From the NCBI GenBank assembly GCA_015501585.1, contig JADNRY010000039.1, positions 295,478 through 359,477 of the forward strand: DNA of 64,000 bases, in the 5' to 3' direction. Under the pieces are notes generated by a model. That model saw only the letters and a program-made list of their open reading frames with translations. It did no database searches and was not told the DNA's origin. This document shows, piece after piece, positions 1 through 10,836 of the stretch. Within the stretch, counting starts at the first letter, position 1; every line of letters starts with the position of its first letter. The translations under genes and the position numbers were made by a program. Source of the DNA: Rhodocollybia butyracea. Taxonomy: Eukaryota > Basidiomycota > Agaricomycetes > Agaricales > Omphalotaceae.

Positions 1-405
1 TATCTGAGCGTATGCGCATTTCTGTGATGACGGGACAGCTGATCAAGAAAATGCGAGAAACCTTGCCAGCGCTCTTCCGTACCGCCGCAAGAAACAGCTC
101 AACTGCAAGAAACACAACAAGCCCTGTGGCGAAGTAGGTTGTTCCAGTAAGTGATATTGGTGCTTCTTATCGATGCTCGCTTTGTTCCAAACCAGCACCC
201 TCACGCCCTAGATATAGCATCAAGAAATACTCGCCACTAGTGACTGGACTCTCGGTGAGGCTACTTGGACTCGTTGGCCTGAATTTCTATGGGCTTGAGC
301 GTACAGCATGTATATTAATGCCAACATATGTTTGAACAAACTTCTAGTACTGGCTTAGCATGCATAAGGAACGACATCCAGGAAACTTGTCCTTCCAAGA
401 TTCAC
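1..405. other. No gene seen; 3' flank of secreted-gene unit A
   Basis: No open frame that I can support. From about 280 onward the sequence matches the 3' flanks of the two paralogous units at about 4340-4480 and 6780-6905 (shared stretches around CCAACAT, TACTGGCTTAG and CATCCAGGAA). It is therefore the downstream flank of the tandem repeat unit rather than unique DNA. Confidence 0.5.
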
Positions 406-1141
406 TCAGTGGGCGAACTGGCAAGGGAACTCCAGGGAGAGAGCGTACGCGAGTCGGGAATAGTGAGGCCACGGTATATGGAGAGGGCTTCTATTTGGAG
501 AGGTGTTCTTCATTTGAAATTCTTTCCAAAACTCTCTGTCAATCGTTTCCCATTCATTGGATTCATTCGAATCAGGATAGGCCACAACGAGCGTCAACGG
601 GTCAGCTAAGTTATAAAGGCCCAGATATTTCTGAGCATGGATACCCTTCTTACCTATGAAAGCATATATGAAGCGCACAAGTAAAACTGGATCTGGGAGC
701 AAGCACTCACCACCTTCTGCTATCCACACAATACATCGGGCTTTAGTGCAGTGCTTTCCTCCGGTGACTATGCCATAAAGCCATTGCCGTTGTTTTCCTT
801 CAGGCTCCATTGAACCTTGAAATTTTACCAATTTATTTTTGTCTTCGTGCAAGGCTGTAGCGATTGTTATGCCGAGGTCCTGTTCAGCGTCACGATATTC
901 CTGTGAGCGATGTGGTAGCTCGGGCCTGGGAATGCCTTGACGATCAACGAAGGTCATGACGAGCTGGCGATATGTGGGCTTTACGTGTAGTATGGTCACC
1001 GTAGCAAACACTTACAGGTCCGTCGCTTTCATGCGCCTGCGGTGGTCCTGTATTAGGCCCGGCTGGTTTTTTCACTGGCAGGGGGCATACAGCAAGTATG
1101 GAACTCGCTGCGAGTGTCAAGAGAAAAAGAGCGGAGCGCAT
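406..1141 (-). CDS. Small secreted protein, left-cluster copy A
   Basis: Three exons: complement(join(406..653,711..963,1016..1141)), 208 residues, all junctions GT..AG and in frame. Exon 1 starts MRSALFLLTLAASSIL, a clear signal peptide ending near AVCPLP. Exon 2 carries the family core, a VTGGKHC stretch followed by CIVWI, corresponding to CFGWI in copy C. Exon 3 carries a YLGL...LVVAYP strand pair and a basic/aromatic tail. The start is the ATG opening the signal peptide; an upstream promoter block is shared with copies B and C. No known domain is recognised. The secreted, small, tandemly duplicated and divergent character suggests an effector-like or surface role, which is inference. Copy A has R where B and C have P in the C-x3-P-C motif. 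Confidence 0.8.
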
Positions 1142-2345
1142 TTTCGAAAATTGGGTGAGACAGAGGTTGGCCAGAAAACTGTTTTAGAGTGGGAGACTGA
1201 ACCAGCAGAACTACGAGAACATTCGCCTCCGCGGCTTGCTTTTTATTCCCGTATCAAATCCTGAGGGTTGCAGGTGTAACAGAAGGAAGGAACCGAACAG
1301 CAGCGAACAGCCTACGGGTGCCAGTCCCGGCCTGTCCAGGCCTGTCCCTGCAGTGTTTCAGGCATCACGCGCGCCGCGCGCCACTCTGTGCCACTTCGCC
1401 GTAACCAGTATGAGTGCAGCACAGCAAAAATAACCAGATTTGGTTGAAATCTGTAATTGACGACCGTCTTATGTACCTAGGATGAAGCTTTGAAGGCCTG
1501 AAGCCTGAATATTTGAATATTGAATATTGCTAGTTATGCCTAAACGTTGTCTCCCGAAGGCAGACTCTAAAACCTCTTGACACTTTGAGTCAAGGTATGG
1601 TTAGAACCTAAACGGGGATATGTTTCCTAAGTATCACCCTTGCTGTTTTCTGTTGGGTCTAAGCACTATGTTAGTGCTGCAGTCTACCTGCTTCTTGGAA
1701 GTCAAGCTTGCTGGCTTGTCGCTGTCGCTGCCACAGGTGTTTTTCATTCGTCATCTCTGAAAGATCTAATCTATTAGGAAGAAACGCGTGACCCATAGGT
1801 TAGAATTCAAATCTACATATGGGTAGTTCTAGTACAACACCTTCTATATAACACATCATACTCAGTCTCAACGCCGTACACATTCCAGTTCAGCCAATCG
1901 TCGACAATGGCGGCGCAAAATAACACCAGAACTCTCGCATCGCCGAGAAATGATCGTACCATAAACGTTTAAACAGTGGGATCTCGTTGAACGATCCAGG
2001 TACCACACTATCTTCCCAGACCACTATAAATCGCCATGGCCCAAATCCTGATAGCGAGAACTACAATCCGCCCTCAACGTTCAACGTTAACACCCTCTTG
2101 TTCTCGCAAAATCCAAAAGAGGCCGCTCTGATACAGTATCTCTCGATCCCTCATTCCATCCAAGCATCCCCGAATCACCTCCAAACATACCCTCATGCAG
2201 TTTTGTAAAGAGTCCAAAGATAATGCATAATGACCACGGTCTCTACGTTTGTGCGCATGCGAGCGCGTTTGACGAAGCAAGGATAGCTGGCAGGGAGAAA
2301 ACTGTAGGTGTCCCAATCGGAGTTGGAACTGAAATCCACAGACGA
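1142..2345 (+). pseudogene. Duplicated SNX3 upstream region and relic of SNX3 exon 1 (unit A)
   Basis: Matches the region between secreted copy C and SNX3 (7814-8680): the signal-peptide gene promoter, then a block of short TTGAATATTG-type repeats, then GTAAAGA-TCCAAAGA just before a degenerate SNX3 first exon at about 2229-2320. The relic keeps the GACGAAGCAAGGATAGCT segment and the following splice-donor context (ACTGTAGGTGTCCC), but the frame is broken by a small length change. No later SNX3 exon follows. An ATG at 1906 opens a short frame that stops at about 1970 and is not supported as a gene. Confidence 0.7.
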
Positions 2346-2758
2346 CGCGAATACGCTGGATACTACCCGACTTATTGTGCTATCATTCATCTCATCCTCG
2401 AACTCATATTTTGCTACCGCAAACGCAGAAGTGGCTTTCTCTCCCACACGTTCTCCTCACTGGCTCACATCTTGGTCCTCCTAGCTGCTCGTACTCTTTC
2501 ACTTCCTTTTTCCCTTGCCAACCAAAAAGTCTCTGTGTCCGTCATGGATGCGATATTCAACTCTAACGTTATCTTGGTGATCTTCCCTACCATCTCTACC
2601 ATCTCTGTTTGCACCGTCTTTCGTTTCACAAAATTTGTCAATCCCAAGAAAAATTCCCAACCGATCGGTAAAACCATCCGCTGCGAAATTGTGGCTTGTC
2701 GTATCTCCTGTTGATGAGCTGCGGTATGCTGATACAACGGAGTATGTTGATACTATGA

Positions 2759-3225
2759 GAGGAGATAGTCAGGGATATACAGAGGGTCCTCTTAGGGATA
2801 CATGCTGCTATTGGGATTGGGAAGGGACAGCCGGAGAATGCAGTGTCACTTTTGAGCGGGGGAAGAAGGAAGGCTCATTGTACAGCTATAATTTCATCAA
2901 AGACAATACCATTATTCAGTCGAAACACGAATGCGAATGGACCGTATTCGCTGAAGGTTGTGCAGCTTTTGTTGAAAAGGGGCATTGTGAGCGCGATGAT
3001 GGTTGAAGATGTGGTTTGTGAGAATTATGCCCATGGGAATCTGTTGGAGGTATTGAGGCGTGGGCGATTGGGTATGTTTTTATCTTTTTATCATTCGTTG
3101 TTTGCTGATTCCTCATCCTTACCAGTCTTCGATATGCCTAGTTTTCAAGACCGTAAACCTCCTCCAAGTAGTCGACGTCGTGGCGTGTCTGTGTTTCGTG
3201 CTCGTGGGACACCAGCATCAAGATA
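2759..3225 (+). CDS. Unrecognised open frame with one probable intron
   Basis: A stop-free frame runs from about 2759 (GAG GAG ATA GTC) to 3072. It can be joined across a GTATGT..CCTTACCAG intron (about 3073-3125) to an exon ending in a basic RKPPPSSRRRG tail and the stop at 3223-3225. The upstream part is unclear: an overlapping frame from about 2635 to 3006 is also open, and no convincing start or upstream exon was found. I recognise no family. It may be a fragment left by the local duplications. Shown because its length and splice-site quality exceed chance expectation, but confidence is low. Confidence 0.25.
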
Positions 3226-3834
3226 ACGCTCAACGAGTAGAGGGAACTGCAAGCGATGAAGGGCAGGTGAACTCTCCTCCTGGTGTATGCGTGGGTACGA
3301 CTGCCAATCTCCTGTCCCAGTTTTCTGCTTCCACCGCGTTCTCAAACATCGCCATCTCCTTGAACTCCACTCCCAACCTCTTCCATGCAGCTGGGTGAAG
3401 GCATGACAATGCTTCAGGTCCATTAGATCATGAATGCACAGGATAGGCAGCGCTTGCAGAGTGAAGTGTAGGTCATTTGCCCATGCAGACTACGCACCAG
3501 CGTCAGCGAGAGAGATGGGTCAAGGTTGGGATGGACCATATGAGTGACGTATATAGTAGAAACGACTCTATCATTGTGATAATTCAATTGAGTTTGCACT
3601 CGGATTGAAGTATCGAGTTCGGCGGGGGACCCGCTCGAGATATAGCCAGTCCCTACTCGTCTCAGGGATTAAAATCCGAAGCGCTGGTAAAGAGATCGTG
3701 GTTTGGATCCAAAGTGTTATTATTTGTCTCAGTACAAGTACGGATTTTATATACTGTAAATATTTGTACAAAATACTAAATAAAGTAATATGACGAGATT
3801 CATACGTAGACGCGTATGAAGCTCGACATCATAT
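3226..3834. other. Intergenic stretch, nothing recognised
   Basis: No supported coding region, RNA gene or clear repeat. A/T-rich with short open frames only. Confidence 0.4.
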
Positions 3835-4255
3835 GTGAATAACAAAGCACCTCTACAAAATGGCCACAGACCAGAGTTTTATCATTGTCATGAGGGCAAT
3901 CCAGTGGATTCGGACGCACTTGAAACTTATTTCGTGTACAATTTTGCCTGCTCCATCATGGGAGACACAGATCGACCAGCAACCTGTTTTCGAGAACCAG
4001 CAGAAGTGGAATGTTCGCATTCACAGCTCGCTTTTTATTCCATGTCAAATCTTCAGTTTCGGGCCCACTAGTAAGTGAAACAGAAGGAAGCGACTGGTGG
4101 TCTCTACATGGCACGGCGTGCATCTACTCACAGCAAGATTCAAACTTTCCCGAGGGACCAGGTGCCTGTCTTACAGCCCCCAACAACTCCCCAATAGCCA
4201 GTATGAACTGTATACGAAGCACACCAGCTCACATCAACTGGTAACAATATTTGGC
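3835..4255. repeat. Extra partial copy of the secreted-gene promoter block
   Basis: From about 3965 to 4100 the sequence aligns with the 5' flank of copies A, B and C: GGGAGACACAGATCGACC, AACCAGCAGAA, then CTCGCTTTTTATTCC and a GAAACAGAAGGAAG run, as at 1165-1300, 5310-5465 and 7835-7980. No coding exon accompanies it, so this is a fourth, truncated copy of the unit. The following 4100-4255 looks unique. Confidence 0.6.
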
Positions 4256-4627
4256 GACCGCTATCAATTGAATTTTGGACAATACTTATCGTATCAGTAT
4301 GTACGATCGGAGAGCAGAGTAGGGAGCGGAGCACTATGGGCGTGTTAGCCTGGATTTCTATGGACAGGCTTGGGCGTACAGTATAGTATCAGTGCCAACG
4401 CATCTTCGCACCAGTACTGGTACTGGCTTAGCATACACAAGGAACTACATCCAGGAACTTTGTTTATCCAAGATTCACCTGAGCAAATCAACGGGAATGC
4501 GAGGGCGAATGCGGGGGCGAGGGCGTGGGCGTACGCGGGATACTGAAGCCCAAGGGTAAGAGTTTCGGATGATGTATCGGGGAGATTAGTACGTTCTTCA
4601 TAAATTCCACTTTCAAAAACTCTCCAT

Positions 4628-5296
4628 TCATCGTTTCCCAATATGAATGTGTCTTGTATTTGTGAAGACTGACGGGACGGCCTCATCCAGGTCGGGATAG
4701 GCCACAACAAGTTTATACGGGGCACCTGGGGGGTCTGAGCTATAAAGGCCTAGATATCTTTGACCATAGGAGATGCGGGAGCGACCACTCTCAGGTATCC
4801 GAGCTATCAAAGCATATACGAGGCGCATAAGTCAAACTGGATCTGGGAGCAAGTACTCAGGCACTCACTACCGCTGGCTATCCACCCAATACAGGGTACT
4901 TTAGCGCAGCGCTTCCCTCCGGTGACTATGACATAAAGCCACCCCCGTCTTCCTCCTTCAGGCTCCCGTAGACGTTCGAATTCTACCGGTTCGCCTTCCT
5001 CATGCAAGGCTGTATTGATTATTCCTTGGAGGGCCGATTCAATATTAGGACTGTCTGGATATGGCTTAATAGGCTTGTAATGACCTTTACTATCAATGTA
5101 GGTCGCGATTCGGATGAGCTGGTAATATGGCATGTGGGCTTTACGTCTGGTATGATTACCGTAGCAAAACACTTACAGGTCCGTAGCTTTCATGCGCCTC
5201 CGGTTGTCCTGTACTAGGTCCTGTTTCCATTGGCAGGGGGCATACTGCAAGTATGGAACTCGCTACGAATGTCAAGAGAAGAAGACCAGAGCGCAT
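4628..5296 (-). CDS. Small secreted protein, left-cluster copy B
   Basis: Three exons: complement(join(4628..4803,4869..5118,5177..5296)), 181 residues, GT..AG introns at the same places as copies A and C. Signal peptide MRSGLLLLTFVASSIL, then AVCPLP. The core exon holds VTGGKRC followed by PCIGWI. The last exon has YLGLYSSD and LVVAYP, then stops early. Relative to A and C the frame changes just before the conserved FMKN-like tail, and an open alternative frame continues past the stop, so the C-terminus is probably truncated by a small indel. It lies in the same orientation as A and C with its own duplicated promoter. Function unknown. Confidence 0.75.
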
Positions 5297-6705
5297 TTTT
5301 GAAAATTGTATAGGGTGAAACAGAGATTGACCAGCAAACTGTTTTGGAGTGGGAGACTGAACCAGCAGAACTACGAGAATATTCGCATCCACAGCTTGCT
5401 TTTTATTCCTATATCAAATCTCAGGGTTGCACGCCCATCCGAAGTGAAACAGAAGGAAGGAACCGAACAAGTAGTCCTAGGTAGTCCCTGTTTAAGGCAT
5501 GGCGCGCGCCACTCTGCGCCGCTTTGCTGTCTCGCAACTAGGATGACGAGGATGACAAGGATGAAGCATATAAAAAGATATTCTGGTCGGAATCAGTGAT
5601 TTTGCGACCGTATTACCTATATAGGATGAAAGCATCGATCCGGAGAGCACAGGAGAGTAGTTACATACGATCAGGGAGCGGAGTATACACTACAGACAAG
5701 GAGCACCTAACTCCATGAAATTTGAAGGCCGACGCTTGAATGTTGAACGTTGAAGCCCTGAATTGATATTTTGAATATTACGCTTGAGCCTTGGACGAGG
5801 TAGTTCCCATCGCCTTTGCTCTTTTCGTTGGGGTCTAATTAATGCAGTGTTGTACATACCTCTATGTAACCAAGTACTACGTCGGTGCTTATTCTAACTC
5901 TTTGGAAGCTTTTGGGAGCCGAGCTCGCCACTGGGCCGTTTTTCATTCATCTGAAGGTGTTGAGTCACATGTCAAATTGCTGATCGCGACTGAGAGCTTT
6001 TCACTCAAGTTTTTTTTTTTTTTTTTCGGAACGTTACCTGCGTCAACGACTTGTGTCGCTATAACAGTGCTATAACGTCAGAGCATCGGGTGAGCGACAA
6101 CAATCATTTATTTACTTTGCAGATGGTGGATTCTTCTACTCTTTCATTCCTTAATTTCCATGAGGCATGCACTCTCCGAGATGAGTATTCTGTATAATCG
6201 TGATTGTCCAGGTTCTACCTTCCCTCCGAATCTGTAGGGTTTGCTGTTCCACATGCAGGAACGAAGGTGAGTTTCACCCAGTTCGTTCCTTGTTTTTCCC
6301 ATAGCTTTTCTGCTAATTCCCAGATTTTGGTGGGCAACTACACTCTAATAGAATGTGTTCCATAGAATCTGTGGTCCCACAGTGGACACATACTCCGCGC
6401 GGTTCATAGCCGGGTATGTTGTCCCAGTAGGACCCCATTTTATGTCGGATTGATTTCCATAAAGCCTCCTCCGATGGAATTCTCCCAGAGATCTCTTCTG
6501 CGCTTTCACTCAAGTTTTTGGGGAGTCGCATCCTCTGGTTTCTCGCTTGCTGAAAAACCAGCCAGCGCAAAGTAGAGCGCGACCCGATTTCCTTCTCTCC
6601 CAGTGTCATTTAGTTAGTTCGGACGTCCATTAGGCAGCTCTAAACTTCGTTCAGTTTTGGTCCAAAGACAATGACCACGGTGTCTCCATTTGCGCGCGCA
6701 AGCGC
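5297..6705 (+). pseudogene. Duplicated SNX3 upstream region and exon-1 relic (unit B), split by a LINE tail
   Basis: Same block as in units A and C: secreted-gene promoter (5297-5470), TTGAATATT-rich part (about 5735-5800), then GTTGAGTCACATGTCAAATTGCTG at about 5958. The LINE fragment at 6010-6609 interrupts it. The copy resumes with CTCTAAACTTC and TCCAAAGACAATGACC, and an SNX3 exon-1 relic at about 6669-6704 reads ACGGTGTCTCCATTTGCGCG before breaking at the junction with the 3' flank of unit C (about 6705). That junction marks the tandem duplication boundary. Confidence 0.7.
6009..6609 (-). mobile_element. LINE (non-LTR retrotransposon) 3' fragment
   Basis: On the minus strand this reads the C-terminal part of a LINE pol protein. 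It contains IGSYWDNIPGYE-type sequence, the Cys/His finger C-V-H-C...H-I-L-L-E-C, then a WELAEKLW-like segment after a one-base frame change, and ends in a 17-base T run on the plus strand (6010-6026), which is the poly(A) tail. These are hallmarks of fungal Tad/jockey-like elements. The 5' part, including reverse transcriptase, is missing, as in a 5'-truncated insertion. It sits inside the duplicated SNX3 upstream block, so it arrived after that duplication. Confidence 0.75.
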
Positions 6706-6906
6706 ACTATCAATCTGAATTTTGGACAGTACTCATCGTATCCGTACATACAATCAGGCAGCAGAGTACATACTCCAAGGAGCGGAGTACCTATGGCCTT
6801 GGGCATACAGTAATACCAACACATGTTCGAACAAGCTTCTCACTAGTACTAGTACTGGCTTAAAATACATGAGGAACTACATCCAGGAAACTTGTCCTTC
6901 CAAGGT

Positions 6907-7813
6907 TCACTTGGGCGAACCAGAGAGAGTCTTGGGCGAACCAGAGAGAGTCCAGGGCGAACTTGAAAGCTGGGGTGAACGCGGCGGGGGCGTATTCAAG
7001 GGCGAATTCGAGGGCGAATTCAAGGACGAATGCGTGATAGAGAAGCCCAGGGGTAGGAGTTGCGGATGATGTGTTGTGAGGCTATGTGTGTTCTTCATAA
7101 ATTCCACATTCAAAAAGTCTTTGTTAATCTTTTCCCATTCTAAATGCGTTGGGTCCCTTATAACCGTGGGTTGGGCGCCAATCTTTATATTGGGATAGGC
7201 CACAACGAGGTTAAACGGACTACCTGGGCTGCCTGAGCTAAGGCCCAGATATGCTTGATTATGAGGATTGGTTGCACCCTCAGGTAGTACATCGCCTATC
7301 TGTATCCGAACTATCAAAGCATATATGAGACGCACAAGTAAAACTGGATATGGGAAAAAATGCTCACGACCTACTGCTATCCACCCAAAACATGGTTCTG
7401 CAGTGCAGTGCTCCCCTCCAGTGACTTTGACATAAAGCCAATTCCATTTTCCTTCAGGCTGTATTAAACCATTGAGTTCTACCAATTTGTTTGCGTTTCC
7501 GTCCAAACCGAAGGCTACAGCGATCGTTGTTCTGAGGTCATCTTCAACCTCATCATAATGCTTTGTGCGATGGGTCTTTGGTAGCTCAGGCTTGGGTTCA
7601 CCATGACGATCGATGAACTGCACGACAAGCTGGCAATATGTGGGCTTTCCGTGTAATATGATTACCGTAGCAAACACTTACTACAGGTCCGTCACTTTCA
7701 TGCGCCCCCGGGTGTCCTGTACTAGGCCCGGCTAGTCCTGTTTGCATTGGGAGAGGGCATACAGCAAGTATGGAACTCGCTACGAGTGTCAAGAGAAGAA
7801 GAGCGGAGCGCAT
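6907..7813 (-). CDS. Small secreted protein, left-cluster copy C
   Basis: Complement(join(6907..7310,7368..7629,7682..7813)), 265 residues, the longest left-cluster member. Signal peptide MRSALLLLTLVASSIL. Exon 2 has FIDRHGEPKPELP, then VTGGEHC and the motif C-x3-PCFGWI. Exon 3 has YLGLSSGS, LVVAYP and EFMKNT. A Ser/Pro/Thr-rich tail follows, with repeated SGSPK and LSSSP elements that A and B lack or have in diverged form. Intron phases match A and B. It lies head-to-head with SNX3 across about 770 bp, so the two may share a divergent promoter. Unknown function. This copy has the most complete motif set and is the best candidate for a working member of the left cluster. Confidence 0.8.
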
Positions 7814-8582
7814 TGTTCGAAAATTTTATCGGGTGAAACACAGATCGACCAGCAAACTGTTTTGGTAGTGGGAGACTGAACCAGCAGAACTGGAGCATTC
7901 GCATTCATATCTCGATCTTTTATTCCCGTATCAAAGCCTCAGGGTTGCAGGCCCATCAGTGCAACAGAACGTGGGCTCTGTTTAAATAAGGCATGGCGCG
8001 CCATGAATATATCATCATATACCACCTACTTTGCTGTCTCGCAGTATGAAGCACGAGAAAGAGATTCAGATATGGTCGGAATCAGCGATTGGTGACCGTG
8101 TTAGCTAGGATGAAGACATCGATTCGGAGAGTACTTATTATGATTACAAGCGATCAGGGAGCAGAGTACAGGTCGGACCAATACAGGTACTCCAGTCCTT
8201 GACCCGCATGAAACCACTATGAAACCCTATGAAACCTTGAGGTGGGGGTGCACCTGTGCGGACTGGCCTGTTTGAAGTTTCGCCACCATTTGCGTGGGAT
8301 TTGGCGACCTGGGGAGAGGTTTGACAGAAGCCTGAGGCTGAATATTGATTAATATTGAGATATTGCTGGTTACGACTGGTTACGCCTGGACGATCCTATC
8401 ACCTTTGCTCTTCAATTCTGTTGGGGTACAATCATAGTACGACTTCGGTGCCTGCCGTCTCCGAAGTCGGCCGTTTATCCGCTCTTTGGAAGTCGGCCGT
8501 TTGATCTAATCCTCTTGAGTCACATGTCAAATTGCTGTCCCTGCTCTAAACTTCCTTCTGTTCTGTAAAGAATCCAAAGACA
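7814..8582. promoter_or_regulatory. Divergent promoter region between secreted copy C and SNX3
   Basis: No coding sequence. This is the parent form of the blocks copied at 1142-2228 and 5297-6668. It includes a repeated GAAGTCGGCCGTTT motif at about 8463-8503 (two copies). Short direct repeats CTATGAAACC lie near 8218-8243. Confidence 0.45.
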
Positions 8583-9454
8583 ATGACGACGGTGTCTCCA
8601 TTTGCGCGCGCAAGCTCATTCGACGAAGCAAGGATAGCTAACAGGGAGCAAACTGTAGGTGTCCCAGCCTTTGTTTGCTTAACCTGTTTCGTTTCTCGAT
8701 TTTCTTTTGTTCTCGAGACACACATTTTGGCGTATCTCGATCTGGTTATGGCTCACTGAAATGGATTTCTGATCGTAGATTGAAGAAATGTACAGCGTTC
8801 CAGAGAGCTTTTTAGAAATCGAAGTGAGGAATCCACAGACACACGGTGAGCTTTTTTTTTGGCTTTTTATCTTCATTGGCTCTTGCGGGATTCTTTGGGC
8901 GCATTGTGTGTATTGTGGAAGAGAGAATGAATGCTCATGGGTTTGCAGGTTTAGGCCGAAAGATGTATACGGATTATGAGATCGTGTGCAAGGTAATTAA
9001 CTGCGTTCAAGCTTTGTACAAACTCTTTCCAACCTTGTTAATCCCAGACCAACATCCCTGCTTTCAAACTGCGGCATTCTCTCGTGCGACGCCGCTATTC
9101 TGATTTCGAAGCTTTCCGTATGGTGTCTTGTCGCTCGTCCGTGCGCGCAGAAGTGCTGAACTTTTCTGTCAAGGTGATATTCTTGAACGTGAATCTACGA
9201 GAGTAAATATTCCTCCTCTTCCCGGCAAGGTCTTTACGAACCGTTTCTCGGAGGAGGTTATTGAGGGTAGAAGGGAAGGCCTCGAGCGGTTCTTGAGTAT
9301 CGTTGCGGGTCATCCGTTGTTACAGGTGCGTTCTTACTTATTGTCTAAACATCGAATACGCATCTAATGTTGTTGTATATCTTTGTAGACTGGAAGTAAA
9401 GTGCTGTGTGCATTTCTTCAGGATCCTGCTTGGGATAGGGCCCAATGGCTGTAA
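8583..9454 (+). CDS. SNX3: Sorting nexin 3 (Snx3/Grd19), PX-domain protein
   Basis: Six exons: join(8583..8654,8779..8845,8949..8992,9048..9117,9174..9325,9389..9454), 156 residues, all phases consistent. The PX domain covers most of the protein: [10 protein letters not shown], then [22 protein letters not shown] (the basic phosphoinositide-binding strand, with R-R-Y-S-D), then IPPLPGK and the [11 protein letters not shown] helix, ending AWDRAQWL. Family knowledge: Snx3 binds PI3P on endosomes and works with retromer in recycling cargo to the Golgi. The start is the ATG of a 24-codon first exon; relics of that same exon occur at about 2229 and 6669. The family assignment is certain; only exon 1 is poorly conserved. 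Confidence 0.95.
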
Positions 9455-9758
9455 TGTAATCATGTTGGTTGGATAGCTCGATGGACTTTTCTGATGTACA
9501 CCACTACCACATCTTCATTTACTTCCTTCCTTCGACGTGGATTCATTCCCTTCTCTCTTTTCGTTTGCTTGTTGTAATAATGTAATTCGTTCCCCTAAAA
9601 CCCTATCGTGAGCTTTCTCTGTACAATACACTCAAATGTTTGTCTCTGTATTTTATATACGGAAGTCTTCGGAATATCTTCGGAGATAAATCACGCCCCT
9701 CGGCCTCAGCGCTCAACAGTAATCATAATTACCAAAAATTTATTTACAGTCAGCGTCC

Positions 9759-10642
9759 ATGTTCTCCCAACTAAGAAAAGCTCCTCTGCGACGATGTCTG
9801 CACACCCAGACACCGCGCGCCGTGCCCAAAACCCTTTCATATAGACTCGGCTTCACTCTCGCTGCCTCAACAGTCGTTTCATACACAGCTTGGCGTTGGA
9901 CAAGGGACCAGCGAATCGCGCTGGATAGCGCGACTTCCACAGACTGTGCGTGCTTTCTCTCCTTCTTTCCCTCCTAATACTCATAATCTTCCTGTTCATT
10001 TAGCTCATAACACCCCAGTTCTCGATAGCCCGTCATCGGAGACCCACCATACCTTCTCTACCCCCAAAACAACATCCGAGGGCTCGACGGACACGGATGC
10101 TCCACCAAAACCTGACGCCGAGAAGCCCCAGTCGGGCGAAGCAGAGGAGGGTTCAGACAGCGCTTCGCAGGGTGCGTATAACCCGGAGACCGGCGAGATC
10201 AACTGGGACTGCCCTTGCCTCGGTGGAATGGCCCATGGGCCATGCGGGCCAGAGTTCCGCGAGGCCTTTTCGTGCTTTATATACTCAGAAGAGGAGCCGA
10301 AAGGCATAAACTGCGTTGAAAAGTTCCAAGGCATGCAGACGTGCTTTAGAGCGCATCCCGAAGTCTATGCCGATGGTACGTGTTTTGCTTACGAATAAGA
10401 TTTACTTTTCTTAACGCTGGTTGCTGGTAGAAATCGTGGATGACGAAGACGAGGGTCAAGCACCTGAAGCTGCTGCTGACTCTGAGAAGACTGGCGATAC
10501 TGCTTCCTCGACTCAAGCAGAGACCGCGTCACCCGCGGCTTCCACTCCCGCACAACCCACCTCCCAACCTCCCGCAGAAAAATCTTACTCCAGCCCCTCT
10601 ACTGCTGGCTCTGAGAACACCGCAGAAAAGTCTTCCTCATAA
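9759..10642 (+). CDS. MIA40: Mitochondrial intermembrane space import protein Mia40 (CHCHD4)
   Basis: Three exons: join(9759..9945,10004..10375,10431..10642), 256 residues. N-terminus is basic ([17 protein letters not shown]), followed by a hydrophobic segment [16 protein letters not shown]: a mitochondrial presequence and inner-membrane anchor, the usual fungal arrangement. The catalytic core has the redox CPC in [15 protein letters not shown], then the twin CX9C pairs (C..F-C with EEPKGINC, and C-F ending AHPEVYAD). Mia40 oxidises and traps cysteine-rich proteins in the intermembrane space. A long acidic, Ser/Ala/Pro-rich tail follows, typical of fungal forms. Convergent with MCM2, 195 bp apart. 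Confidence 0.96.
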
Positions 10643-10836
10643 CGGATGACGGACCACTTGCTTTATTATATCAGTTAATATCCTACACCACTCAGTTGCA
10701 ACTGATAGAATATCATTAATAATCGCAAAAAAAGACCGTTAAAATAAAAATACAACAACAATTCGATACGAAAGCAAAAAAAAAAAAAAACAAGATACAT
10801 AGAGTGTATATTCGGACGGGGCAGGGGGTCCTCCTT

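Noticed and set aside
6000..6515. TTTCACTCAAG present at both about 6000 and 6504 as a LINE target duplication
   Set aside because: The second copy lies inside the coding part of the LINE fragment rather than at its end, so it is probably coincidence.
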